A DNA stretch of 64,000 bases, from assembly GCA_963925735.1 (NCBI GenBank), contig CAWUUH010000001.1, forward strand, positions 7,418-71,417, given 5' to 3'. The notes under the pieces were generated by a model that did no database searches, was not told where the DNA came from, and saw nothing but the letters and a program-made list of their open reading frames with translations. Source of the stretch: UBA4582 sp013204195. Lineage in GTDB: Bacteria > Pseudomonadota > Gammaproteobacteria > Pseudomonadales > Azotimanducaceae. Shown piece by piece: positions 34,821-43,362 of the stretch (position 1 is the first letter of the stretch; each line of letters begins with the position of its first letter). The position numbers were made by a program, and so were the translations under genes.

Positions 34821-36840
34821 AAGTGGATCCTCCGGTGATTGGGTAACGTTCGAGCGTCGGCCCGAGAGCTTCTTTTAAGGGGGCAAGCCAAGGCTCGAAA
34901 TGCCGCCATTGCTCGAGTCCGCTTTGATAGATAGGTTGCCTGACTTGCTCTGAGCTTGGTGTTCTCACGGAGCGCTGGGTTTCGTGGAACGCCAAGCATT
35001 CTGGTTCGAAATCCAGGCCTAAAAATTCCAACAGGCGTCGAACCTGGCCTTCTGTGTCGTTCACGACCTCCTCGTATTGCACCCGCAGAATTTTGTCTGG
35101 TAGTACCTGGTCCCAGTGATCCATCAATGCCACATAGTCGCGATAGTATTGGCCAATCTCAGGCAGGCCATAGGTGAACTCCTGGCCGGCTGCGAACAAT
35201 TGCTTGAAGCCGCTGAAGCAACAGGCCATGGGGTGGCGCCGGGCATCAATAATGCGAGCATTTGGCAAGATCAAATGAATCAGGCCGATATGGCGAAAAT
35301 TGTTCGGCATTTTGTCGATGAAATAAGGTGCGCCCTGGCGAAAAATTTGGGTGTCACTGAGATAGGCTTCGCCAAATTGATTTAGCTGTTCAGGGGCAAG
35401 GTTAGTCAGGCTGGCTGGATATTGCGGCTTGTCATTAAGCATTCGTCTGCCACCTAATCGTTGCGCCAAGGCGCTGATGTTGGGTAGTTCGAGAGTGCCG
35501 TCAACTTGCGAATGGGAGGCGAGAATCTGCTCAAGTAGGGTTGAGCCGGCTCTTGGCAGGCCAACGATAAAAATCGGATCTGGAGCAGTACAGCCGGCCC
35601 CTGCTAAAGAGGCGAAGAGCTCGGCGGTACACAGGCTTCGTTGCAGGTCGAGGTTCTCGGTCATGCGGTCCGCACTATAGCGAAGCTGTTGTTTTCGGCT
35701 CAAGTTACCTCGCTCGTAGTAATTCATGGCGGCGTGGTAGTCCTGGGCATCCTCATAAGCTTTGCCCAAGGCAAAGCTTAAGTGTGCCTGATCTTCAATA
35801 GGCGTTTGTTCCCTGTCCAGCTGCTGCTGCATGGCGAGAATTTCGTTTGCACCGAAACGGTAGGTTTTGAGATTGGCAAGGCTCCAATAGGCGTCACCGA
35901 AATCGGGCCGAGCGCCATAGGCCTTTTGATAGTCGGCGATTGCATCTTCGGTGCGATCAACGGTCTTTAAGGCGTGGCCGCGGAGTAAGTGCAGCTCAGG
36001 TGAGCCGGGCATTTGTTGGATAACGTCGTCGTAAATAGCCAGGGCCTCGTCGAAGCGGCCAACGGCTACACACTGGTTCGCATAAGCGGTCCGGTAAGAT
36101 TGATTGCCGGGCATAGCCTCACGCAACAGGGTAGCTTGCGCCATGGACTCGGCATACTTTTGGCGACGATAGAGCACATTCATGTAGTCAAATCGCGCCA
36201 ATACATTGTCTGGCTCAAATGCCACGGCACTCTCGAGAATAAACTCGGCATCGTCCAACACTTCCGACTTGATCCCCAGGTCTGCTAACAGGCGCATCGC
36301 TTCAACGTGTTTCGGCTGTTGCTGCAGGAAATTGCGACACAGCTGTTCCGCCTTGAACCATTTGCCCTCGCTAATCATGTTGCGAACGCTCAAGAGCGCT
36401 GGTGGCAGTGCGGCTAATTTATTCGCCTGGTCTGCGGCCTGCTCATGCCAATTAGGATGCTCGGATGTTGAGGTCAGACGACTGATCGCTTGCCAGCTCG
36501 CCAGCAGAGAGTTATTCAGTTGTACGGCGTGTTGGAAGGCCTCGAGGGCCTCTTTCTGGCGGTTAATCGCTAGATAACAGTGGCCCGACTCTTGGTACGC
36601 ACGACCAAGTGTCGGGTCCTGGGTTGTCAATAAAGCGAGGTTTTGTAGTGCCCCTTCGACATCTTGCCGGTAGCGCTGGCTAACTGCGAGTAAGTACAAG
36701 GCGTCGGGATGATTAGGTTGTGTGAGTAGTACAGCATTGGCGGATTCGCCTGCCGCTTGAAACTGGCCCGCCTGCAATTGCTGGCGGCCCTGTGCCAAAA
36801 TATTTGCATGATCAGGTTGTTCGTTAGGCATTTGTGCCAT
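34816..36840 (-). CDS. TPR protein with C-terminal sulfotransferase domain
   Basis: The 674-residue protein begins with about 400 residues of TPR repeats (for example NHPDALYLLAVSQRYRQDVEGALQNLA and FGDAYWSLANLKTYRFGA). The C-terminal third is a PAPS-dependent sulfotransferase: DPIFIVGLPRAGSTLLEQIL (about 420-440) is the 5'-phosphosulfate-binding loop, and RRHPMACCFSGF is the 3'-phosphate loop. It would sulfate an unknown acceptor; TPR domains may select it. No signal peptide is seen. The stop overlaps the ATT start of the BCCT gene, so both are translated from one mRNA. Confidence 0.9.
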   Translation of the reverse strand: MAQMPNEQPDHANILAQGRQQLQAGQFQAAGESANAVLLTQPNHPDALYLLAVSQRYRQDVEGALQNLALLTTQDPTLGRAYQESGHCYLAINRQKEALEAFQHAVQLNNSLLASWQAISRLTSTSEHPNWHEQAADQANKLAALPPALLSVRNMISEGKWFKAEQLCRNFLQQQPKHVEAMRLLADLGIKSEVLDDAEFILESAVAFEPDNVLARFDYMNVLYRRQKYAESMAQATLLREAMPGNQSYRTAYANQCVAVGRFDEALAIYDDVIQQMPGSPELHLLRGHALKTVDRTEDAIADYQKAYGARPDFGDAYWSLANLKTYRFGANEILAMQQQLDREQTPIEDQAHLSFALGKAYEDAQDYHAAMNYYERGNLSRKQQLRYSADRMTENLDLQRSLCTAELFASLAGAGCTAPDPIFIVGLPRAGSTLLEQILASHSQVDGTLELPNISALAQRLGGRRMLNDKPQYPASLTNLAPEQLNQFGEAYLSDTQIFRQGAPYFIDKMPNNFRHIGLIHLILPNARIIDARRHPMACCFSGFKQLFAAGQEFTYGLPEIGQYYRDYVALMDHWDQVLPDKILRVQYEEVVNDTEGQVRRLLEFLGLDFEPECLAFHETQRSVRTPSSEQVRQPIYQSGLEQWRHFEPWLAPLKEALGPTLERYPITGGSTY

Positions 36841-36843
36841 ACC

Positions 36844-36900
36844 TATGTTCTTAGTTTAGGTGTTCTTAGCTTAGGTATTCTTAGCTTAGGTGTTCTGAGT
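36844..36900. repeat. Degenerate 14-15 bp tandem repeat, four copies
   Basis: Copies of TTCTTAGYTTAGGTG, four in all, the last one diverged (TTCTGAGTT). They lie directly upstream of the sulfotransferase start codon, in the leader of that gene. Confidence 0.75.
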
Positions 36901-36930
36901 TCAAACATTATCAAGTCAAAGGTTCTCAGT

Positions 36931-36961
36931 AACAAACAGGGTGAAATTCACCCTGTTTGTT
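36931..36961 (-). terminator. Perfect 15-bp inverted repeat, terminator of the TonB receptor gene
   Basis: AACAAACAGGGTGAA (36931-36945) and TTCACCCTGTTTGTT (36947-36961) are perfect complements around a single base; the actual loop is therefore a few bases of the stem. It starts 21 bases after the receptor stop codon (minus strand) and ends in a T-rich arm, as in Rho-independent terminators. As a palindrome it could also stop the sulfotransferase leader from the other side. Confidence 0.82.
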
Positions 36962-36982
36962 GACTGCCACTAGGCTTTGTAT

Positions 36983-39664
36983 CTAGCGCAAGTCGTATGA
37001 GACTCGAAAACCAATAGTCCGAGGTCGGTTAGTCGTAACACGCTCGAAAAAGTCCTGGCGATTGATGTGCAGCTCAGCTCGTTTGTCTGTCAGGTTTGAC
37101 ACAAAAAGCTCAACGCCCCAGCCGACAGCCTCGTCTTGAACCCCGACACTGGCATTAACCAATGTGTAGGCTTGCTGAGTCGTATTTGGCTCTGTTGGTG
37201 TATCCACTAACGAGTTAAGCGCTTCGCCGGCATATTTGATGCCCAGCTGCCAATGTGCATTCAAAGCGCCAGCCATCTGCCATTCGTAGCGACCACGAAT
37301 GCTGGTCTGAAATTCAGGCGTCAACGGTAATGGCGAGCCTTCGTCAGCAACAATAACTGCAAATGCCGGGTTAACGCGAACCAGTTCGGTATCGTTGTAA
37401 GACGCAGCCGCATACAGCGTAAAGTTGTCAGTGGCCAACCAGACCAAGTCTGCCTCAATACCCATGATCTCAGCGTCACCGCCATTATCGACGATGGTTA
37501 AGACGGAAATATTCTGCGAGTCAAACTGAGAGACCTGAATGTCATTCCAGTCGATCTTGTAAATAGCACCGTTAAACCTTACCAGGCCATCAGCCAAAGT
37601 GGTTTTCCAGCCGAGTTCCATATTTTCAAGCGTGTCTGATTCAAACACGTAAGGCAGGCAGTAGCCGGGAAAACCAGTTGCCGCATTCGCTTCAATGGGC
37701 GCCGCGGTGCCGCAATTGGTGCCATCTGCCAGAAGGTTGTTGTCGCTAGAATTATACTGGCCACCTTCTTTTGCTGCTGCACGGTTAAAGCCTGGTGGAC
37801 GGTAGCCTTCTGACCATGATGCATAGATCAGAGTGTCATCGTTTGGCGTCCAGCTGGCCGTAAACTTCACAATAGTGTCATCGACACTGATGGGCTGCAG
37901 TTCGGCAAAGTTAGCCTCGTAATCGCGGCCTCCGGTCTTTGTTGGTCGAATATCGTTGGTCAGATCAGCGTCGTCAGTGAACAAAGGTCGGTTGCCATAG
38001 CGCCATGCACCATAGCCTTTGTAAGCATACTCTAGGTCGTAATATCGAGCGCCTGCCGCAAGATTAAAGTCGCTGGTAACATCCCAAGATAACTCACCAA
38101 ACACAGCCACCTGGGTCTCTGTTCGCGTATTGTCGTTACGGAACTGAGTGGCGAGTGTGGTCTTGCCGCGGGCGTTGGCCGTGGAGTTGTCAAAGGTTGA
38201 ATTGGTGTTGATGTCGATAGGGGCAAAACCCGCATCAATCGGCGCCTGATAGTTAAAGTCGCCAACATGTTCAATTTCAAAATCTTCGTAAAACACGCCA
38301 GCGGTAAGATTGACGGGGCTATCGAAATCGGTGGTTACGCGAAATTCGTGAGTCCAGCGAGTATTTTGATTTTCGATATGGGCCGCATTGGTCGGGTTGC
38401 CACACTCAATCACGCCGCTATTGCCGCTCAGAGTTGGATCCCAGCCGTAGGTGGTGGTTGGGCCGCCGTCGGCAGCGGCAGGTAGGCCAGTGTAGAAGCC
38501 GCCGACTAAATATTCACACTGGTACCCGGAGATGAATCCACCCACGTTGGTGTAACCGGTGTAGTCAATGTTGGCAACCACTTCACGGTCCAAAAAGGCG
38601 CCAGTGTAGACCAGATCCAACGCGCCGACTCGACCCTCTAGAGTCCAAGCGGTTTGATTGAATTCGTCGGATAGCTTGTCTTCGGCAAATCGGCTGACTT
38701 GCAGGTCGCCGATGCTTGGGTCGTAATCGAACACGCCCTCGGTCTGTAATGACTGTTGTGCCTGTTGAACCAATAGGCTCCAGTCGTCATTGATCAGGTA
38801 CTTAAGGCCGACTCGGAATCCAGCGTAGCTGGCGTCGTTGAAGTCATCTTCAACCAGCGACGAGTTTGACGCAATTTTTTTGCTGACGGGAACGACCAGG
38901 CCGCCGGCGCCGACGACATCGCCGTTGGCGAATACGGTGCCTGCTGCAAATGTCACGCTTTCGCCAGGATATGTCGGGTTGACAGCATTGTCAGCCTGGA
39001 ACGATCCTTCGACATTGTCGATGTAGCCACCCTGGCGATCATTGTAGAGTGCCACACGAACGGCCATCTTGCCCTCGATGACGGGCAGGTTGAGCATCAG
39101 CTCGGCTGAGTTGCTGGCCTCGCCCCCTTTGGTTGTTGACCAACTGCCGTTCATGCTGGCTTGTACTTCATCAATGACAGGTTTGTTGGTGATCAAGCGG
39201 ATAGTGCCGGCCATTGAGCTGGCGCCGTACAGGGTGCCCTGGGGCCCCGGCAGTACTTCGATGCGTTCCATATCACTAATATAGATGTCGAGATTTCGGC
39301 CGCCAGCGGTGACGGGCTGCTCGTCAAGGTAGAGTGCGACGTTGGGCGCAGAGCCTTGAGACTCGGCGACGGTGATATTAATGGCGTCAACGGCGGCGCC
39401 ACGAATGTAGATTTCGTTCTGGCCTGGACCGCGCCCGCCCGCATTAACGTTGGGTAAGTATTGAATGTAGTCAGAAAATTCCTGGATGTTTTGTTCTTCC
39501 AGTTGACGTGAGCTCATTGCCTGCACGGCTAATGGAACATCCTGCATGCTGACGGAGCGCTTAGTGGCGGTGACAACGATTTCTTCCATTGCCGCGGATG
39601 CGGTGGTGGCGGTGCCGAACATGACCGCCAGAATAGCGATATTTAATTGGTTTCTTTGAAACAT
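36983..39664 (-). CDS. TonB-dependent outer membrane receptor
   Basis: The ATG at 39664 gives 893 residues: signal peptide (about 1-24, ending TASA), a TonB-box-like segment EEIVVTATKR, a plug domain (QDVPLAVQAMSSRQLEEQ, NVNAGGRGPGQNEIYIRG, LPGPQGTLYGASSMAGTI) and a long beta-barrel ending in RTIGFRVSYDLR. A GGGGGG ribosome site lies close before the ATG. The plug resembles receptors for large hydrophobic or sterol-like molecules (CirA/FhuE-type plug), but the ligand is not known. No iron-siderophore genes are nearby. A terminator hairpin follows. Confidence 0.93.
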   Translation of the reverse strand: MFQRNQLNIAILAVMFGTATTASAAMEEIVVTATKRSVSMQDVPLAVQAMSSRQLEEQNIQEFSDYIQYLPNVNAGGRGPGQNEIYIRGAAVDAINITVAESQGSAPNVALYLDEQPVTAGGRNLDIYISDMERIEVLPGPQGTLYGASSMAGTIRLITNKPVIDEVQASMNGSWSTTKGGEASNSAELMLNLPVIEGKMAVRVALYNDRQGGYIDNVEGSFQADNAVNPTYPGESVTFAAGTVFANGDVVGAGGLVVPVSKKIASNSSLVEDDFNDASYAGFRVGLKYLINDDWSLLVQQAQQSLQTEGVFDYDPSIGDLQVSRFAEDKLSDEFNQTAWTLEGRVGALDLVYTGAFLDREVVANIDYTGYTNVGGFISGYQCEYLVGGFYTGLPAAADGGPTTTYGWDPTLSGNSGVIECGNPTNAAHIENQNTRWTHEFRVTTDFDSPVNLTAGVFYEDFEIEHVGDFNYQAPIDAGFAPIDINTNSTFDNSTANARGKTTLATQFRNDNTRTETQVAVFGELSWDVTSDFNLAAGARYYDLEYAYKGYGAWRYGNRPLFTDDADLTNDIRPTKTGGRDYEANFAELQPISVDDTIVKFTASWTPNDDTLIYASWSEGYRPPGFNRAAAKEGGQYNSSDNNLLADGTNCGTAAPIEANAATGFPGYCLPYVFESDTLENMELGWKTTLADGLVRFNGAIYKIDWNDIQVSQFDSQNISVLTIVDNGGDAEIMGIEADLVWLATDNFTLYAAASYNDTELVRVNPAFAVIVADEGSPLPLTPEFQTSIRGRYEWQMAGALNAHWQLGIKYAGEALNSLVDTPTEPNTTQQAYTLVNASVGVQDEAVGWGVELFVSNLTDKRAELHINRQDFFERVTTNRPRTIGFRVSYDLR

Positions 39665-39999
39665 GAACCCCCCCGGGGATTGAGCGAAAAGAATAATGCT
39701 TTGATATGAAAGGGTTATTGTACGTTTATCTCGCCGGAATTGCACCTGCTGCGGATTTTTGCTGAGAAGCGCTTGGCGATTAGGTCAGTAAAAACGCAGG
39801 ATTTAAGGGATATTCCCAATAAAATGGTATGGAGTCTGAAGGTATGATGTCGAATAATAATTTTGACGCTAATGTCTGTTCGTCGTCCAGCAACCACGTG
39901 GCCGATCAGCTAGGACGCCGACTCAGGGGGGGTAGTGCGAGGCCGGTCCTGCCAGTGTCCTGACGTAATGGCCGCTATGATGAAGTCTATGGGAGGCGG
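39665..39999. other. Intergenic region upstream of the TonB receptor gene
   Basis: 335 bases, A/T-rich in the middle, presumed to hold the receptor promoter. No gene is seen and no clear regulator site could be assigned. Confidence 0.45.
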
Positions 40000-40254
40000 T
40001 TATTGCGAAGTTTCGGGATTTTTTTCAGGATTCTGTGCGGCGAAGGTCGCGAGATACAATTGCTCAACCTGCGCTCTTGCCCAGGGTGTTTTCCGCAGAA
40101 AAGTCAGGCTTGATTTCACCGAAGGTTGTTGTTTGAAGCAGTTGATGTTGATTAAGGTCGCGAGCTCTTCCCAGCCGAAGTGCTGCTCAAGCAAGGTGAC
40201 GATGTGTTTGAGTGTCAGGCCGTGTAACTGGTTGTTGGGTTGCGAGTTTGGCAT
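40000..40254 (-). CDS. VF530-like (DUF2132) small DNA-binding protein
   Basis: The ATG at 40254 gives 84 residues. The core NQLHGLTLKHIVTLLEQHFG, followed by WEELATLININCF and SVKSSLTFLRKTPWARAQVEQLYL, is the complete DUF2132/VF_0530 domain, with the conserved RKTPWAR motif. The Vibrio member has a structure suggesting DNA binding; its role is unknown. The family is common in gammaproteobacteria. It is divergent from the SnoaL-like gene. Confidence 0.88.
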   Translation of the reverse strand: MPNSQPNNQLHGLTLKHIVTLLEQHFGWEELATLININCFKQQPSVKSSLTFLRKTPWARAQVEQLYLATFAAQNPEKNPETSQ

Positions 40255-40452
40255 AGGTAAATGGGTTTGAATCCTTGAGGGTATCAGCACTATGTGACAA
40301 AGAGAGGTTGGTCTGGATAGCAGAATAACATGGTTTTGTGCTCAGCGAGGAGTTGCCGGCGCCAGGCAAAACGTGGTTAATTGCTTGTAGGCTTGGAATC
40401 AGCCAATCGAAGCCTCGCCAAAGGCGATTCTACTGATGAATAGGAGGATACC

Positions 40453-40932
40453 ATGGACCTGGAAGCCAGACTCACGCAGCTCGAGGATATTGAAGCCATT
40501 CGACAATTGAAGGCGCGCTATTGCGAGGTCTGTGATGCGAACCACGATCCTGACTTGATCCTTACCTTGTTTACCGCAAATGGCATTTGGGAGGGTGATG
40601 GGATTGGCCGGCATGCCGGCCACCAGCAAATCGCTGCGCTGTTTCGCTCATTTCAAAAGACCATCAGCTTCTCCCAACACATGGTTCAGAACCCGATCAT
40701 TGCGGTGGATGGCAATCACGCCACCGGGCGCTGGTACTTCTTTGGTCTGTTCACCTATTATAAAGGCCAACAACGCCGCTGGCAGGCCGCGAGGTATCAT
40801 GAGGAGTATGAGAAAGTGGCGGGAACCTGGCAGATCAGCCATCTGAAAATCGTCGAACCGGTCATGAGCGCCCGCTATGAACAGGGTTGGCGCAATGGCC
40901 AAGTACCCGCAGAGAAGCCTGAGCGTGAGTGA
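40453..40932 (+). CDS. SnoaL-like / NTF2-fold protein
   Basis: The 159-residue protein has an NTF2-like pattern: LEDIEAIRQLKARYCEVCDANHDPDLILTLF at the start, HMVQNPIIAVDGNHATGRWYFFG in the middle and a sheet ending in AGTWQISHLKIVEPV. AGGAGG precedes the ATG by 6 bases. SnoaL-like proteins act as small dehydratases, cyclases or isomerases, but no active-site residue is certain here. The next gene overlaps its end by 38 bases, so the pair is likely co-translated. Confidence 0.8.
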   Translation: MDLEARLTQLEDIEAIRQLKARYCEVCDANHDPDLILTLFTANGIWEGDGIGRHAGHQQIAALFRSFQKTISFSQHMVQNPIIAVDGNHATGRWYFFGLFTYYKGQQRRWQAARYHEEYEKVAGTWQISHLKIVEPVMSARYEQGWRNGQVPAEKPERE

Positions 40933-42085
40933 TCTTGTGGTTCATGGCCACTGCGATTCGAAATTTGAAGCCGTGCGTCGAGGCTTTGTGGAGAATTTTA
41001 CGCAACGCGACGAGCTCGGGGCGTCGGTGGCCGTTGTGTATGAAGGCGAACTGGTGGTCGACCTGTGGGCCGGTTATGGGGATGCCGACAGAACCCGGCC
41101 CTGGCTGGAAGATACGCTCGTCAACGTCTGGTCTGTGGGCAAAGCCATGACCGCCTTGACCCTGTTGCATTTGCTGGAAAACCGCAACATTGACGTGAAT
41201 TCCAGGGTTGCCGATCACTGGCCTGAGTTCGCCCAGGCGGGTAAGGGCCAGATTACCCTTGCTCAGGCTATGTCGCATCAGGCAGGACTCTGCGGAATCG
41301 ACTCGCCGCTGCCGACAGACGCTTACTTTCACTGGGATCTCATGACCGCGGCCATTGCGCTACAAAAGCCATGGTGGGTCCCGGGACAAGCCCATGGCTA
41401 TCATACCAATACCTTTGGTTTTCTTCTGGGAGAGCCGTTACAGCGGATTGCTGGACAGTCATTCTCTGACTACTTTCAGCAACAGATCGCCGGTCCGCTG
41501 GGTATGGACTTCCAATTCGGCGTGGCGGCTGATCAGCAGCATCGCTGCGCTGATTTGACGTTTTTGGATCGTGCCGGCGTAGGCTTAGCGGCCCCTGTGA
41601 TGGCACTGGACGCCAGTGATACCCTAGGTGCCATGCGAGAACGCGTGGCCAATAACCCGCCCTTGTTGTCCCTTGGGGTTAATTCAACAGCCTGGCGGCG
41701 AGCGGTCTTTCCCTCCACCAATCCGCAGTCCAACGCCCGCTCAGTGGCCCGTTGTTTCGGCGAGTTGGCCTTGATCGCGGCGGGCAAGCGCGTGGGCGTG
41801 ATCAGTCAGGCGCAATTGAATCGCGCCACCCAGATTGTCAGCGATGGGTTGGACCTTAATGTCCAGCGTCCGACGCGATTTGGTTTGGGCTTTCAGTTGA
41901 CGCAGCCCGACCGGCCGCTGGGGCCGAACCCTGGCACCTTCGGTCACTATGGCAATGGTGGGCATCTGGGTTTCGCGGATCCTTCTCGGTCATTGGGTTT
42001 TGCCTATCATATGAATCATCAGGGCTTCGCCTGGCGTGATCCGAGAAATATCACCCTCACGGATGCGGTATATCGGTCACTTTAA
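40895..42085 (+). CDS. Serine hydrolase, beta-lactamase/esterase family (EstB-like)
   Basis: The preferred ATG at 40895 gives 396 residues (ATG at 40877 also possible). It has the SxxK nucleophile S80-V-G-K83 in NVWSVGKAMTALTLLHLLENRNI, the region WVPGQAHGYHTNTFGFLLGE with the tyrosine motif (YHTN, YxN), and FGHYGNGGHLGFADP (HxG-like third motif). Such enzymes are esterases or carboxypeptidase relatives. No signal peptide is seen. It overlaps the SnoaL-like gene by 38 bases, so the two are almost certainly one operon. Confidence 0.88.
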   Translation: MAKYPQRSLSVSDLVVHGHCDSKFEAVRRGFVENFTQRDELGASVAVVYEGELVVDLWAGYGDADRTRPWLEDTLVNVWSVGKAMTALTLLHLLENRNIDVNSRVADHWPEFAQAGKGQITLAQAMSHQAGLCGIDSPLPTDAYFHWDLMTAAIALQKPWWVPGQAHGYHTNTFGFLLGEPLQRIAGQSFSDYFQQQIAGPLGMDFQFGVAADQQHRCADLTFLDRAGVGLAAPVMALDASDTLGAMRERVANNPPLLSLGVNSTAWRRAVFPSTNPQSNARSVARCFGELALIAAGKRVGVISQAQLNRATQIVSDGLDLNVQRPTRFGLGFQLTQPDRPLGPNPGTFGHYGNGGHLGFADPSRSLGFAYHMNHQGFAWRDPRNITLTDAVYRSL

Positions 42086-42123
42086 GACCGGCGCCTCGCA
42101 TCACCGACCCTGCAGGGCAGCGA

Positions 42124-42507
42124 ATGGAACACGCCAAAGCTTACTTAATGTCTAAGCCTGAAGCCTGGGAAGACTATCCCTTCAATCTTCCGGTGGCGGT
42201 CTACAAAATCCGGCATAAGATGTTCGCCACTCTGAGCGAAAGTGGCGGCCACTGGCGCATGAATCTCAAGTGTGAGCCGCTAGAGGCGATGATGCTCAGA
42301 GATGTATTCGAGGCGGTGCTGCCTGGCTATCATATGAATAAGGCCCACTGGAATACGATAGTGCTGGATGGCTCGATCCCCGCGAGTGAAATCGAGAGAA
42401 TGATCGATAATTCCTATCAGCTGGTGATCAAAGGCTTGACCCGCATTGAGCGTCACCAGCTTGAAACCCGCTTTACGTCCGTCGAGCTCTACGGGTCGCG
42501 AAAATGA
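42124..42507 (+). CDS. MmcQ/YjbR family protein
   Basis: The 127-residue protein shows the MmcQ/YjbR fold: LMSKPEAWEDYPFNLPVAVYKIRHKMFATLS at the start, the MNLKCEPLEAMMLRD strand-helix and the C-terminal MNKAHWNTIVLDGSIPASEIERMIDNSYQLVIKGL. These proteins have a double-wing DNA-binding-like fold but unknown function. It lies between the serine hydrolase and crotonase genes, 38 bases after the former. Confidence 0.88.
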   Translation: MEHAKAYLMSKPEAWEDYPFNLPVAVYKIRHKMFATLSESGGHWRMNLKCEPLEAMMLRDVFEAVLPGYHMNKAHWNTIVLDGSIPASEIERMIDNSYQLVIKGLTRIERHQLETRFTSVELYGSRK

Positions 42508-42615
42508 TCTTTAGTTGTGGGCCGGGCTTTCTGGCTACCGTCGGTCGTTACCGGTTATGCTAACTGGATACCAGTGTCGAGATCGGCACAAACAAAGAAC
42601 TGGCGGGAGACGAGC

Positions 42616-43278
42616 TTGAGTGCAACTATTGAAATCACACAGGATATTGCCATCATCACTATGGATGACGGCAAAGCCAATGCGATAAATCCGACCATGA
42701 TCGCGGCGCTGAATACTTGTCTTGATCAGGCAGAACAAGCGGCCCGTGCCGTGGTGCTTGTGGGTCGAGAGAATCGATTCTCGGCGGGTTTTGATCTGAA
42801 ACTGATGTCCAGCTTGACCAGCGATGAGGTCACATTGATGGTGAATGAGGGCGGTCGATTGGCGCTCCGTCTGTATACGTTTCCGATGCCGGTAGTATGC
42901 GCCTGTACCGGCCATGGTATTGCCATGGGCAGTTTTATCTTGCTCGCGTCAGACATCCGTATCGGCACAGAGGGGCCCTATAAGATCGGCGCCAATGAAA
43001 CCGCAATTAATATGGTGCTGCCCGTGTTCGCGGTGGAACTGCTCAAGGCGCGGATTGATCCGCGGCATCTGGGTCATGCTGCCATTAATGGCCATTTGTA
43101 TGACCCGGATGGGGCCGTGGCAGCGGGCTTTCTCGATCGCATTGTGCCCGCCAGCCAGGTCAAAGCGACTGCAATCGAAGTCGCCCTCGAATTGAGTGCT
43201 CTGACGAGCCCCGCCTATGGCAAGAATAAGCGCTTAATTCGAGCGCAGACGATCGCTGTGATCGAGCCAAGCCTATAA
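42616..43278 (+). CDS. Enoyl-CoA hydratase/isomerase (crotonase) family protein, TTG start
   Basis: The TTG at 42616 is chosen because GGGAG ends 6 bases before it and homology starts at SATIEITQDIAIITMDDGKANAIN; the frame upstream to 42517 has no family resemblance. The product has 220 residues, short for the family. Oxyanion segments are RFSAGFDLKLM and GHGIAMGSFILLASD; the glutamate-bearing region reads IGANETAINM. Substrate unknown. It is followed 84 bases later by the alcohol dehydrogenase gene on the same strand. Confidence 0.83.
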   Translation: MSATIEITQDIAIITMDDGKANAINPTMIAALNTCLDQAEQAARAVVLVGRENRFSAGFDLKLMSSLTSDEVTLMVNEGGRLALRLYTFPMPVVCACTGHGIAMGSFILLASDIRIGTEGPYKIGANETAINMVLPVFAVELLKARIDPRHLGHAAINGHLYDPDGAVAAGFLDRIVPASQVKATAIEVALELSALTSPAYGKNKRLIRAQTIAVIEPSL

Positions 43279-43362
43279 GTTCAGGGCGTAGAATCAGCGT
43301 CATCCAGGAATAGGCTGTTAGCCTATTTTTAGCCCGTTGTTAGTCGATTAAAGGAGTCCTCC

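Noticed and set aside
36931..36961. Perfect inverted repeat as an insertion-sequence end or phage attachment site
   Set aside because: It has a loop of one base and sits just after a stop codon with a T-rich arm; a terminator explains it.
23167..39778. Shared 12-mer AAGCGCTTGGCG upstream of the monooxygenase and TonB receptor genes
   Set aside because: Only two copies, in different positions relative to the genes; may be chance, so not called an operator.
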